DNA of 64,000 nucleotides from Prorocentrum cordatum (GCA_963575745.1 CAUYUJ010016152.1:1-64000); one strand, 5' to 3'; shown: positions 50,340-61,903, numbered from the stretch's first letter. Made by a program: numbers and translations. Notes: generated by a model from the letters alone, not told the origin.

Positions 50340-51830
50340 ATGGGGGCCGCCGAGGCCTGCGACAACGGCCACTCTGTGCTGTTCCCGGCGGGCTCGTACA
50401 TTGTGCCCGCGGCGCTCAGCCTACCAGAGGGCATCGCCAACGCGCCCCTGGTGCGACAAGACAACCTGTTATGGTTGCAAGGGCGCGTCGCGGGGGCCGC
50501 CGCGACGACATCAGACGCTGCGGCTCAACCCAGTCGGCAGCAGCTCCCGCGGCGACCGAGCAGCCCCAGCGCGCGGGCGCCGCTGGCAGAGGCAGACCCA
50601 GACGAGGTGCCAGCCAGGGCGAAGCGGGTGCCACCGCTCCCCAGCCCGGGGGAGGTCGACAAGCACGAGCTCGCCGACCTGCCACCGCGAGGCTGGTGCG
50701 ACAAGTGTGTGCCTGCCAAGGCGGCAGACGATCCGCGCCGACAGGGCGGCGGGTCTGGCAGTATCGACGGGGTGCAGATGGACTACCTGCAGCCTGGCGC
50801 CGTGGTCGCAGCAGAGGAACTGGCGGCCTCAGCCAGCAGCGAGGCTTGGTTGGCGTCAGCGGACCAGCAGATCGACCAGGCCGTCCTGGTGCCGCAGCTG
50901 GTGGGCCCAGTCGCTGGCGACGGCGTGGAGGTGCCGCTCAACGCGCTGGTGGTGGCGCATCGGCAGTCTACTGCAGTTCGCGCGGTCTTGGGGCCGAAGG
51001 GTATGCGCCCCTTCATGTCCATTGCAGCGAGTGCAGTTATCGACGCGTGGGGCATCGCGGAGTGCATCCTGCGCACCGACCAGGAGCTGGCAGGCCATTC
51101 GCTGGCCGAGCAGATCTCCGAGGAGCGGAAGCTGAAGGGCTTCGAGTGCCAGCTCACGGCGGCGCCTCCCAGGAGTCATTCTTCGATGGGCTTCATTGAG
51201 GCCATGGGCGACTGGGTGGCCAAGCAGGTGCGCGTGATCAAGCTTTAGCTCGAGTCGGGCATGGGCGCGCGTATCCCCGTGTTTCACGGGGTCATGCCGT
51301 GGGTGATCGGGCGCGCTGGGTGGCTCCTCACACGGTTTGCCGTCGGACAGGCCTCTGGCAAGGCGGCCTGCTGCGTCAATCGGGGCATGCCGTGCCGGGG
51401 GGATGTGGCCACGCGCGGAGGGGTTGCGTGGGCCCGAGTGCCAGGCGACCGCGCTCAGAAGGCAGAGGCCCAGTGGCGCTTGGGTGTCTGGCTGGGCAAG
51501 ACCGAGAGGAGCGACGAGCACCTGGTCGGTGGGTCGCGACAGACCAGCCGCGTCCGCGCGATCGGGGGGCAGCCGAAGGAGCGGAGGTTCAACGTGGACG
51601 CGCTGAGCAGCTTCGCGGGCTTGCTTGGGGACCTCCAGTCCAAGCCTGAGCGCGCGGACACAGCAGCAGAGCAGCCCCGGGGAAGCGCCGAGCCCCGCCA
51701 CGGCGACAACGTGGCGAGGGCGCGACAGGCGCAGGCACAACAGCGCCAGGCCGAGGAGGCGCTGCTCCAGCGGCGGAAGAACCAGCGCGCCCGCCTCCAG
51801 GACCTCTGGACGCTCCGCCAGGATCCCTAA
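50340..51830 (+). pseudogene. Copia integrase with internal TAG
   Basis: The zinc-binding pre-integrase end reads HELADLPPRGWCDKCV (50664 onward). The core has Asp in VQMDYLQ (codon 50781), Asp in RTDQE (51078) and Glu in GFIEA (51198), giving a D-D-E triad with 39 residues between the last two. A TAG at 51246-51248 follows VRVIKL. The same frame then continues LESGMGARIPVFHGVMPW, LLTRFAVGQASGKAA and WRLGVWLGK, the normal C-terminal part, to a stop at 51828-51830. Spacing between the first two acidic residues is about 98 residues and includes a diverged middle. Confidence 0.7.
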
Positions 51831-52129
51831 GGTGCTGGGTAGGCGAAGCGGCGCGCTCCCACGCGCGTGCAGGAAGCGCATGTGGGGGGAGCTCTTGGAC
51901 GAGGCGAATCGGCAGGCAGCGGTCCACCCGTTGCCAGGCGACGCCGTCGCAGCCAGATGCAGGTGGACGCGGCAGCGGTCGACCCCGCGGCCGCGATGGT
52001 AGCGGCAGCAGGTAATGCAACAACAGCGGCGAGTTCATTCCAGCCACCTCTTGCAGAGGGCGGCTCAGCGGGCAACTCCGCGGGGGTGGGCGTGGACGCG
52101 AGGGGCCGACCAGCAGCTCAACGAGACGT
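51831..52129 (+). other. Deleted or scrambled junction between integrase and RT
   Basis: The RT fingers and motifs A and B expected here are not visible, so most of the RT has been lost. Confidence 0.45.
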
Positions 52130-52615
52130 TGGACATCACGTTGGGCGTGCAAGGTGACGACTTCGTGGCCGAGGGCATCTCGGCGAAGCTGGGCGTGCTC
52201 GACGCGTTGCTGGAGGAGCACATCGAGATGCAGAGCCGTGGTCGGGTGGGACCGGGTGCCACCGGCGGCGACCGCGGCAGGCTGCTCAAGCGACACATCG
52301 AGTGGCGGGTGACTCCGTCTCCTCGCTTCATGTAGAGAGCAGATGACTCGCGCGCGGACAACCTGCTCGAGCTCTTGGACCTGCCAGCTGACACGACGAA
52401 GCCTCAGACGAGCCCAGGCTCGAAGGCCGCGGGAGGCTCCGTGCCTAAGGAGGCGGTTGTGGACGAGCGGCTCAAGAGGTTGATTCCCGAAGCAGGCGGG
52501 ATTCTGACCTACCTGTCCCATGACGTGCCGCAGGTGCAGTACGCAGTGAAGATGATCATGGCGGAAGCGTCGAAGCCTACGCCACTCGCTGAGGTCAGGC
52601 TCAAAGCGGGCTGCG
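52130..52615 (+). pseudogene. Copia RT C-terminal remnant
   Basis: Motif C reads LGVQGDDFVAEG with Asp codons at 52156-52161. It continues KLGVLDALLEEHIEMQ, GRVGPGATGG, LLKRHIEWR and, after a stop at 52333-52335, LLELLDLPADTTK and GGILTYLSHDVPQVQYAVKM. This is the normal connection between RT thumb and RNase H in the family. An indel near 52600 moves the frame. Confidence 0.65.
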
Positions 52616-52624
52616 CGGTACCTG

Positions 52625-53130
52625 GTGGGGTGCCCAGTGACGGAGTGGCGCTACCCGTTGCAGGACCTCCCAGTCACGGCGGACGTCGAAGGCGACAGTG
52701 ACTGGGCAGGGGCGGATGACGCGAAATCCACGCAGTGCACGGTGATGATGTCCGGGAACCACTGCCTGGAGGTGACGACGTCGACGCAGGGACTCGTGGC
52801 GACGTCAAGCGCGGTGGCACCACTCCTGGCTCTCAACAGGGCGGGTGCCTCCGCTATCCTGTTGCAGCAGATCCTCGCGCTGTGCGGGATCCACGCCCAG
52901 GGAGTTGCTGGTGCGGACAGCTCGGCCGCGACGGGGGTGGCCCACCGAGTGGGGTCAGGCCGAGCGCGGCGTCTCCGCATCCAGGACTTGTGGATGCAGG
53001 AGCGCGCGCGGACGAAGGATCTGAAGGTGATCAAGTTGGACGCGGCGGTGAACCGAGCAGACATCGGGACGAAGTGCCTGGGCGGCTCGGGGATCGAGGT
53101 CTTGCTGAAGCTCATGGGGCTAGCGAGAAG
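52625..53130 (+). pseudogene. Copia RNase H
   Basis: Frame 2 reads GCPVTEWRY, VEGDSDWAGADDAKSTQC (first acidic position), STQGLVATSSAVAPLLALNR, GADSSAATGVAHRVGSGRAR and VNRADIGTKCLGG. The S-x-T-Q, D-S-x-A-A and N-x-A-D-x-x-T-K signatures of Copia RNase H are all present. The usual Glu in S-S-x-E-A-E is replaced (SSAVAPL), so activity is doubtful. It would remove the RNA strand after cDNA synthesis. Confidence 0.7.
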
Positions 53131-53870
53131 AGGGCGCGCGGCTGTCCATGTGAGCGACTCCACGGCGGTTGTGCTGAAGGTAGTCGCATCAGCAGCATGT
53201 GTGGGTGGCGTAGCGGGGGGCACCGCAGCCATGGAAGGAGGCCAGGCAGCACGATCGGCATCGTCATGCCGCTGTTCCTGTTCATGCTGGCGTACATGCT
53301 GGGAGCCACGGTCGTGCGCGCTACCTCGCCAAGAGGCGCTCGAGGGGGCGTCAGCCCGACGCCGCGGGCGGCGAGGTACCGGAGGGCACCGACGACGGGC
53401 GAGAGGACAGCGCTCAGGGCGGACGAGAGCGGGGGGCGCCGCCTCCAGCCACAGAGCGCGCGGGCGCTCAGGGCGGGCGAGAGCGGGAAGCAACGCCTCC
53501 AGCCTCGACGAGCGCGGACAAGGGTCTGGCAGCGGGCAGCGCCGCGCCGACCAAAGAAGGACCTCGGCAGCGACGGCAGGTCGCGTCGAGGATCGCGGAG
53601 TGCCAGTACGAGGAGCTCCACGGCGTTCCACTCAGTGGCGAGCAGATAGCTGTCAGGGACGAGCTGGTGCGTTGCAGGGTGGGCGAGCTGAGGGCCGCGC
53701 TGCGGGCGCGGGGGCTCAGCGCGACAGGCCCGAGGGCGAACCTGCCGGCGGGCTGGCGAGGATGGCGGCAGGGCCATCCAGGGCCAAGCAGGGCCCATGG
53801 CCGAGCATCGACGAGCTGGTCGGGTCAGCGACTACGACGGCTGCGAGCGCCAGCACATGACGGTGTCCAA
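53131..53870 (+). pseudogene. Copia C-terminal tail: membrane segment and SAP-like motif
   Basis: A frame at about 53258-53320 encodes GIVMPLFLFMLAYMLGATVV, a good transmembrane segment. It is followed by Arg/Gly-rich low-complexity sequence with an internal short duplication. A later frame (53660-53760) encodes VRCRVGELRAALRARGLSA and TGPRANL, which fits the SAP DNA-binding motif (L-x-x-x-L-x-x-R-G-L-x-x-x-G-x-K/R-x-x-L). The last part GPWPSIDELVGSA ends near 53860, where the satellite head begins. Confidence 0.5.
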
Positions 53871-53874
53871 CGAC

Positions 53875-55855
53875 CCTTATATGTTTTCGTTGTTTCCCAA
53901 CCATCCTGTGGTGTTGGGTCCTCGTTTTGAAGAGACGGTGCCCCGCGTTCTCCTTCCTTCCTTCCTTCCTCCCGCTGCCTCCTCCCCCTCCTCCTCCCCC
54001 CTCCCCCCCTTCCCTGCGTTTCACCCACCCAGTAGAGCGCTTCGTAGCCTCATAGGAGCTCCGCCGACGGCCCCAGGGCTGCCGCCCGCATGCGTCACGC
54101 ACACCCAATTCGGCACACCCCTCACACGTTTCGTGGCCCCATAGGGGGCCCCACCGAAGGCCCCAGCGCTGCCGCCCGCATGCGTCACGCACACCCAATT
54201 CGGCACACCCCTCACACGCTTCGTGGCCCCATAGGGAGCCCCCCGCATGCGTCCGCACACCCAATTCGGCACACCCCTCACACGCTTCGTCGTCCATAGG
54301 GAGCCCCACCGAAGGCCCCAGTGCTGCCGCCCGCATGCGTCCCGCACACCCAATTCGGCACACCCCTCACACGTTTCGTGGCCCCATAGGGAGCCCCACC
54401 GAAGGCCCCAGTGCTGCCGCCCGCATGCGTCCCGCACACCCAATTCGGCACACCCCTCACACGTTTCGTGGCCCCATAGGGAGCCCCACCGAAGGCCCCA
54501 GTGCTGCCGCCCGCATGCGTCCCGCACACCCAATTCGGCACACCCCTCACACGTTTCGTGGCCCCATAGGGAGCCCCACCGAAGGCCCCAGTGCTGCCGC
54601 CCGCATGCGTCCCGCACACCCAATTCGGCACACCCCTCACACGTTTCGTGGCCCCATAGGGAGCCCCACCGAAGGCCCCAGTGCTGCCGCCCGCATGCGT
54701 CCCGCACACCCAATTCGGCACACCCCTCACACGTTTCGTGGCCCCATAGGGAGCCCCACCGAAGGCCCCAGTGCTGCCGCCCGCATGCGTCCCGCACACC
54801 CAATTCGGCACACCCCTCACACGTTTCGTGGCCCCATAGGGAGCCCCGCCGAAGGCCCCAGTGCTGCCGCCCGCATGCGTCGTTCGGCACATAATGGCAC
54901 ACCCCTCACACGTTTCGTGGCCCCATAGGGAGCTCCACCGAAGGCCCCATGCCGCCCGCATGCGTCACGCACACCCAATTCGTCGTGGCCCCACCGAAGG
55001 CCCCAGTGCTGCCGCCCGCATGCGTCACGCACACCCAATTCGGCACACCCCTCACACGTTTCGTGGCCCCATAGGGAGCTCCGCCGAAGGCCCCAGTGCT
55101 GCCGCCCGCATGCGTCCCGCACACCCAATCGGCACACCCCTCACACGCTTCGTGGCCCCATAGGGAGCTCCACCGAAGGCCCCAGTGGCGGCGCTCACAT
55201 GCGCATGCGTCCCGCACACCCATTTCGGCACATCCCTCACCGGTTTCGTGGTCCCATCATCCACCGAAGGCCCCAGCGGCCGCGCTCACATGCGTCCCCG
55301 CCACCCATCCCGGCACGCCCCTCACAACAACAGGTTTCGTGGCCCCATAGGGAACTCCACCGAAGGCCCCAGTGGCACCGTCCGCATGCGTCACCACCCG
55401 CACCCAAATCGGCACACCCCTCACACGTTTCCCCCCTAGGGACCGAAGGCCCCAGTGGCGGCGCTCACATGCGTCCCCGCCACACATCCCAGTACACCCC
55501 TCTCGCGCTTCGTGGCCCCATAGGGAGCTCCACCGAAGGCCCCAGTAGCGGCGCTTACATGCGTCTCCGCCACCCATCCCGGCCCCCCCCCCCCGCAGCA
55601 GCATCATGTTTCGGGGACCCATAGGGAGCTCCACTGGAGGCCCCAGTGGCGGCCCTCACATGCGTTTCCGCCACCCATGTCGGCACGCCCCGCGCGTGTT
55701 TCATGTCCCCATAGGGAGCTTCGCCGAATGCCCCAGTGGCACCCATCTCGACACACCCTTCACACGTTCCGTAGTCCTATGGGGATTTCCACTGAAGATG
55801 AAACCCGCAGCTGCGGTACTGACAACTGCATATGGTTGGGTTCTTCGCCAGGCTA
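53875..55855 (+). repeat. Composite satellite cassette, copy 4
   Basis: Head TTTCCCAACCATCCTGTG with TCGTTTTGAAGAGACGG (53875-53938), a TTCC/CCT tract (53955-54015), a long 90-bp minisatellite (54030-55790) and a tail with CTGCATATGGTTGGGTTCTTCGCCAGGC-like sequence (55826-55855). The unique block seen in copies 2 and 3 is missing. Confidence 0.8.
54030..55790 (+). repeat. 90-bp minisatellite, about 20 copies
   Basis: TTCGTGGCCCCATAGGGAG starts recur at exact 90-base steps from 54375 to 54825 (54375, 54465, 54555, 54645, 54735, 54825) with almost no differences. Flanking copies are diverged and of variable length. The unit is the 78-bp monomer with CCACCACCCAGTACAGC replaced by a longer ACACCCAATTCGGCACACCC segment. 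Ninety is a multiple of three, so several frames stay open on both strands. Confidence 0.95.
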
Positions 55856-55886
55856 TTTTTTGTGTTTTTTTTTTTTGGGGGGGGGG

Positions 55887-55946
55887 GCGCTGCGCTGCAG
55901 CCCTCTTGGTTCAAAAAAGATCGCGGCTCCGAGGGGGTGCCGCGCG
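55887..55946 (+). repeat. 60-bp direct repeat, right copy
   Basis: Partner of 47899-47959, 7,988 bases downstream, same orientation. It is preceded by runs of T and G (55859-55887). Confidence 0.85.
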
Positions 55947-58048
55947 CGCCGAGGATATGCGTGTGATCGCATTACCAATAACAATGTAATGGCATCGGTG
56001 GGGACGTAATATCTTGGAGGTATACTTTTTGGAGACTACGCAGTGCTCTGGGTGGCCGCGCCCGCTGTGTGGCAGATTGCCCGGCAGATGGGCTGGGCAA
56101 CGCTATGAGAGAAAACGAAATCTCTTGACTAGAGCATGTGCTCTACGGATGCAAATAGTCATCATAGGACAACCTGGATATTTCTGGAAACTAACTCCAA
56201 TTCGGAGGTTCTCCAAAGCTAAAAGCTCAGAGAGATCCGGATGCGTCTTTGTCCTTTTGAGATTAAGTTTGGTACTGCCAATATGTGGTCCCGTCTCTAT
56301 ATACAAATCTGCACATCATGCCGGACAATGCCAACAACACTATGGAGATGCACGTGTAAGAATGCTAAGGGGTATCAGTTAGACAGGTGCGGGCATGGCC
56401 AGCAACATGCCGCATGGAGAAACAGAATGACAGCGCTGATTGTGGACCAGCTCTGAGAAGACACTAGCAAAGCCAACGCGAAAGTATACATGAAAGTGTT
56501 CACCCGGGCTGGTACGAATGTGCACAACTACATACAGTCCTTGACAGTTGCCGCGTCGGGGCGACGCTGTGCGTCGCGTTGCTCTTGACTTCCACACATT
56601 GAAGGCGATTGAAGACATCGAGGTTGAAGGTCATGCGACCGGATGTAAGTGGCAGGCGCCGTTGCCCAACGGATTCCGTAACATGCGCGCGAGACCGCAG
56701 TGAGCATCAGCCCCCCAGGTTTTGCTCAGGCATGGGCAACCGCCCAACCGCGAGAAACGAGTTACGTTCATCGAAGACGGTCGATCTCTTCTCCTCTCGA
56801 TGGGGCTTGGCCGGAGCGCGCTTGAAATTCAGACTTTTCCGACGTTGGTGGGCGCGCCAAATTGGCAGGCAGGTCTGCCACTTGATGCCCGGATCAGACA
56901 TTTTGGAAACAAGCATCACACCGAAATGTATACCGCAAATATGGCGGAGGCGGCATCAACGATTGTGGTGGCGACCTCAAAAGCTCAGGGGATGCCGCGC
57001 CGCTCCCCGAAGTTCTAGGGGAAGAGCTGGAGTCAGATGATGACGGCAGCTTCATTACCAAGCGGCATTGCGGGCGCGCGCGCGCCGAACAAAAATGCCA
57101 CTTGTCCCACCCTCGGCGATGGCAGGAACAACTTCGTAGATATGTTAGATCGTGCGGGGGCGCTGGTGGCATATCGCAACTCGCTTTCAAAAGGACTCTG
57201 GCGGTAACCTAATAACGTGACCTGGGCAACCCACGAGTACAACAAGGTGTGGAACATTATTTGCACGTGCGCTTTGTCAAAATAGTTAAGCTACAACCCT
57301 GCTGCAGAACCGCGGGATTGCCATCGTACTTCAACTCCCCAGTCAACCGCGATGCCTGGGACAAGCGCCACAGGGAGGATTTTCCCCACGTCACCTTCTG
57401 CGGGAAGGTAGCCGTCATTCAAGATGACCTTCCAACGCATGTTCTTTAGTAGCAACCGGTTGGCACCTGGGTAGATGATTGCTGTTAGTCGAACGCAGGG
57501 CCGTTTGCACGCAGGTAAAAGACTAGTGCTCGACAGGGCCACGCGATTCATATGTCGCTGTCATCAAGAAACTGACTGGGATGATGGCCAACCATCAAGC
57601 GAGTCTTAGGCGTGTTAAAGCAAGAGATGCCATGGCAATCGTGAGCGCGCCCAAGCGTGCAAACGAGAACTGGCACAGGCGGCCCAGTGCGCGCCAAACG
57701 TGCAAACTCTGATCGTAGATGCAATCCAGATAGCATAGCCCCTTTACACACGAGGCAAGCATCCTTTTGCCGACATGCATTACGAAAGCACCCCCGCGGT
57801 CGGTTTCGATCTCGATGATCCCACTGTACCAGGGGAAGAGAACGGATCCATCGAACGACAAACATCGGGCGGAGTTAGTTGCCCAGCTGGCATCGACACC
57901 GTCCAACTGAACTCGCCAAGTCACAGCCGACATCCGCGTCAGTGTCATTGGTCTGATAAGGGGATCCATTACTGTGCATGCCCAAGCTGCAAAAACGATT
58001 ATGGCAGAAACAAGCGGGGCAACCTGGTGACGCTAGGCAAGTGTTGTT
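55947..58048 (+). other. Possible 5' part of the third Copia element, unrecognised
   Basis: AT-richer than its left flank. Frames such as PPNREKRVTFIEDGRSLLLS, LDARIRHFGNKHHTEMYTAN and MAEAASTIVVATSKAQG (56735-57000) look protein-like and recur with small frame changes. They could be gag or protease of the element whose integrase starts at about 58440, but I see no diagnostic motif. Confidence 0.35.
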
Positions 58049-58439
58049 TTGCCCAACCACGACATTTCCAGACAACCACGGACAAGCCTCGCCGGTGCGC
58101 CAGCACCGGCGGAAGGAGCACCCGCACCTACTGCTGCCGCTGCGCCCGCAGCGGCACCAGACGACCTCTTTGACGATGTAGCTGCGCCAGCAGAGCTACC
58201 GCCAGCTCGACAGAGACCGCGGGCAGAAGCACGGCCGCGTGCGCCTCTCCCCTCACGCAGAAATCCCAAGGTCACCACAGTGGGCGCCAGCAGCTACGAC
58301 ATGACAAGAGGCGCACGCAGTGGCTCTGGGGCTGGCAGCTCTTCTGACCCCCCGCGTGTCGCGGGACGTCGCGAGCGAGAGGGGAGCGGCGCGGCCCCGC
58401 TTCCTCCCCCGCCTCCAGCGGAAGCGCGGCCACGTGCAA

Positions 58440-59520
58440 GACTGCCTGACTGGTCAAGAATTGATATTCCTATAAGTCTTCAAAATCTACGGGTTTACGA
58501 TCCGACCGCCGCGCTGGAAAGGGCTACGAAAACTCCACTTACGCTGGTGCCACGCTTCTGAACCAAAGATGCGTGCAATTCTGTCGCGTGTAGGAATTGA
58601 TGTTGTAGGACTAAGCATGATAAAAAAAAGAGTAGTGGACTCATGCCGCGAGTGCAGGGCCTGGGAGAAGCCAGGTAATAGTGTTAAGCCGTCAACATGC
58701 CCCCTGGCAAATTCAGCGAAGATGTCGAGGGTGGTTTGATGTTCAACAAACAACGCGTCGCGTTTCGCATCATCGACCGATGCATTCGTTGGACTGCAGG
58801 CCAAGATATCGCCGACAGGACGATGCATGCGGTATGGGACGCCAATCGCAGCTGCTTGATGCAACGCGGCCGAGTTACAGTACTGCGTTATGAGGGTGAA
58901 GGCGCTCTAACAATGATACAGCCAAATCCATCCTGAAGGCTAAAGGCACAGAGTTTCGATTCGTGCCCGAGGCCAGCATGCCACTACCATCGAAGCACGC
59001 GACGGCATTCTGATACACGCCCTCCATGCTATGGATGTAGACTTAAAACGGAGCCATATTCCATTGGTTTTCACGCGCCTATTTCACGAGAGCCGATTTC
59101 TCTGCAGTGCTATCACATTATACAATGGGGTGTCGCCATGCCAAGCACTGCATGGCCGACGATCGGCGCGTTTACCAGATATACAAATACTGGACTACCA
59201 ACGGGCGACGGAAACGTCCAATCACAACCGGGAACAGAGGAACAGAGAAATAAGTATTGAAGCCGCTACACAGGCTACAGCAGTAGCCAAAGCCAAGAGA
59301 AGCCCGCTCACAATAACGACAGCAGCAGGACACCACAACTATCAGCCAGGGGATCTCGTGGACTACCACCGCCCAGCCACTACCGCAGAGGACTGGGTGG
59401 AGGGAACGGCCCGTGCCCCGCAGCCCGTGATTGCCCTGACCGTGGTCGGGCCGTAGTGCAGGTCGGCGGCCGGGAAATCTTAGTGCAACGCCCTGACTTA
59501 CGACGCGCGCTATAGATTGA
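58440..59520 (+). pseudogene. Copia integrase, broken
   Basis: A frame from 58524 reads LHLRWCHASEPKMRAIL and, with the downstream VVDSCRECRAWEKPGN, fits the His/Cys pre-integrase domain. The next frame reads LMFNKQRVAFRIIDRCIRW with the first catalytic Asp at 58775, and VLRYEGEGAL where the second acidic position would be. From 59031 a third frame reads HIPLVFTRLFHESRFL, ITLYNGVSPCQALHGRR and HHNYQPGDLVDYHRPATT, the C-terminal domain. At least two indels. Confidence 0.6.
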
Positions 59521-60536
59521 AGTATTCATGGTCCGCGAGATCGGCTGCGATACTACGGCAACTCGAACGTCGTCGGCTTTTATCGCGAGCCTGCCCTCGG
59601 GGAAACCCGTCATGACATGTGGCTACCTGCCGACCAAGAAACTTGCGGATGACCACGGCGAGACGTCTCTCGCCAAATTATATTTAGCTTTGCAGTTCAT
59701 AATTTTTCAGCACTCTAAGATAGGAAACGTAGTGCGGTGCGTTTGGCGAAACGCATCCACATATTACCAGCAGCGCCCTTTGCTGATAGCTGTGCTTCGG
59801 CGTGCTATGACAACGACGCCGCGCCAGGATTTCATTGCTATGGATCGGAAGGTGCCGCCCTCAATGTCCATGATGTCACTGGAACCGCGCGCGCACGAAT
59901 AATCCAGTGTTTGAAGTCTTCAAAGCCTCTAGCAGGCTTTGACGAGGACCTCTTAAAACTTGAGGGCCCGACGGACGCGCCAGCGTCGGGCGGCCGCGCC
60001 CAGGAGGGGAACGACCTCCAGCGCCGGCCGCGCTCGACGGCAGGCAGCCGACCATCGCTGAGGAACCAGGAAGGGGCCCAGCAGCCCACATCATGAGAAC
60101 GTTTTATTTCGAGCTGCAATATGAGAAGGAGGCGCCCTCATGGGAGCCCTTGTGTTCTGTGCCCGCCGAGGTGGTTACAGACAACCGCGCGCTCGTGGCT
60201 GTGGCCTTCGAGGAACAGTGGCACTTGGAGAAATAGGTGATGCTCGGAACCACGACGCCGAGAAAACCTTACTTGTAACTTGGGCCACAGCAGACGACGA
60301 GACTTGCGATCTCGATTCGGGCGAACGCGGTCAGTCCCTTGAGCCGTGCTTCGCTATCGACATGGCTAGAGCTGTTCTGTCAGAGCAATGGCGGGAGTCT
60401 TTGCGCTGCGACCAAGTAACCGCAAGGCGCGTGCACGTGTCAGCCGCAGCTAAAAGAGCTGCGGGCGTCAAGGAAGACGACGTCCTGACTGGCCACGGCA
60501 GAAATACAAGCCAACCCGACAAATCTATCTAAGGTT
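59521..60536 (+). other. Linker between integrase and RT
   Basis: Frames carry fragments such as VFEVFKASSRL and AHIMRTFYFELQYEKEA near 59900-60130 but no conserved motif. Likely polyprotein linker in decay. Confidence 0.35.
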
Positions 60537-61600
60537 TTGTACGCGGAACTCAAGCTATGGTTTGGTAACAAGTGCTTACGCATGCAGGACATCAAACATG
60601 CCACCGACATCATGACCTGTGCGCAAGAGGAAGTTTTCGAGAACGACAAGGGAGAGATGGGACGAACTGTACGACTGCGCCTTGTTCTTCGCGGCTTCGC
60701 GGACTTCGAAGCATGCGACGTGGAAACCTTGTCAGGCGCAGCTCGTCGAGCGCGCCAGAGACTGCTCGCCAGCGCGGCCGCGCGCGAGAAACAGTGGGTC
60801 ATGGCGCCCATTGATGTCGATGGTGCTTTTTTAAAAAGGCCTGACCTATCGCGAGTTAGCAGAAGCCGCGGGAGAGAAAGAGCGCGTGGTCTGCTTTGCT
60901 TTTCCACCTGGTTCAGCCTCGGTGCTGCGCGCGCTGCCCGGCTTCTCGTCCAATGACGAGGCATGGCGTTGTTTGCAGCATCTTGAACCGGGCGCAGGCG
61001 CCGAGGGCGCCCCCGGGGCGTTCCCATTGAAGATCAGGACCATCGCGCGAGGATGCTGGCTAAAACCTACGTCATGCGATCAAGAATTTGAGACAAGACC
61101 GAACCTATTAACAGCCAAGCACGTCGATGGCATAAACGTGGCGGGGGTGGGGGGCAATATCGACATATGTCAAATGCGTTGAAATTGCGTTCAGCGCATG
61201 CGACCTGGGAGCGAACGCTGTTGCACCAACCGCGCCGCGCGCGGCGCTGAGACCAAGGGCGGCCGCGTCTTGCTAGATCAGGATGACTATGTTATGCAGC
61301 TTCGCACTACGCAGCGCCCAGAACTCACGGGCGCTGTGGCCGAAGAAATGGCCGCGAAGACAGCGCCCGACGTGTTCATCAGTTTGCGCGGCGCCTTGGC
61401 GCATGCGCTGATCGCTCAGGCGCGGTCAATGGCGCGCGCTGCGTCCTCGCGACGGCACAGGGCCCCGCAAACCTCAACAAATGAAGACTTAACGCCGCCG
61501 CGCGCAAACTTCAGCAAGGTCCATGAAGATAGCATATCAGCTCGTGACTCCGGCAGGAGAATGGGGGCCTTCACAGTGACCTTGGGCGTCGCCGTCTGAA
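60537..61600 (+). pseudogene. Copia reverse transcriptase with mutated motif C
   Basis: Frame 0 reads VRLRLVLRGFADFEACDVE, LSGAARRARQRLLASAA and APIDVDGAFLKR (motif A Asp at about 60814). The frame then changes; frame 1 reads PGSASVLRALPGF, GAPGAFPLKIR and LLTAKHVDGINVAG. Motif C, normally Y/H-V-D-D, is HVDG here, so the second catalytic Asp is lost. After an in-frame TGA (61180-61182) the frame continues LLDQDDYVMQLRTTQRPELTG and LRGALAHALIAQAR. Confidence 0.65.
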
Positions 61601-61846
61601 TCGATGCATAGATAAAGAGGTCAAGGGAGACGGCAGCCGAGGGGCCGAGATTTTACATCTCAGACACGCGCCGAACAGCAAGGCAGTAGTACATCTGATC
61701 GATGCATACTGCAAGGCAGATCGCTCGCAGATGCGCGCCAGCCCTCTCCAGCTGAAACTCCCGGCGGCCGCTCATTGTCCTGAGGACTGCCGCCCTATTG
61801 TAGTTACTGTGCGTCAACTTGGAACTTGACCCCTTAACTCCCAGTC

Positions 61847-61903
<57 letters not shown>

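Larger units (their letters stand above)
48640..53870 (+). mobile_element. Copia-type LTR retrotransposon, decayed but nearly complete
   Basis: Gag, degenerate zinc knuckle, aspartic protease, integrase, RT remnant and RNase H follow in the Ty1/Copia order (integrase before RT). A hydrophobic segment and a SAP-like motif come after RNase H. Several frame changes and a TAG in the integrase make it inactive. A 60-bp direct repeat lies outside it on each side (47899 and 55887), but LTRs were not established. Confidence 0.8.

Noticed and set aside
54375-54914. CRISPR-like regular repeats
   Set aside because: The 90-bp units are contiguous with no unique spacers, and there are no cas genes.
54021-54961. 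Repetitive proteins of about 200-290 residues on both strands
   Set aside because: Translations of the 90-bp minisatellite, as above.
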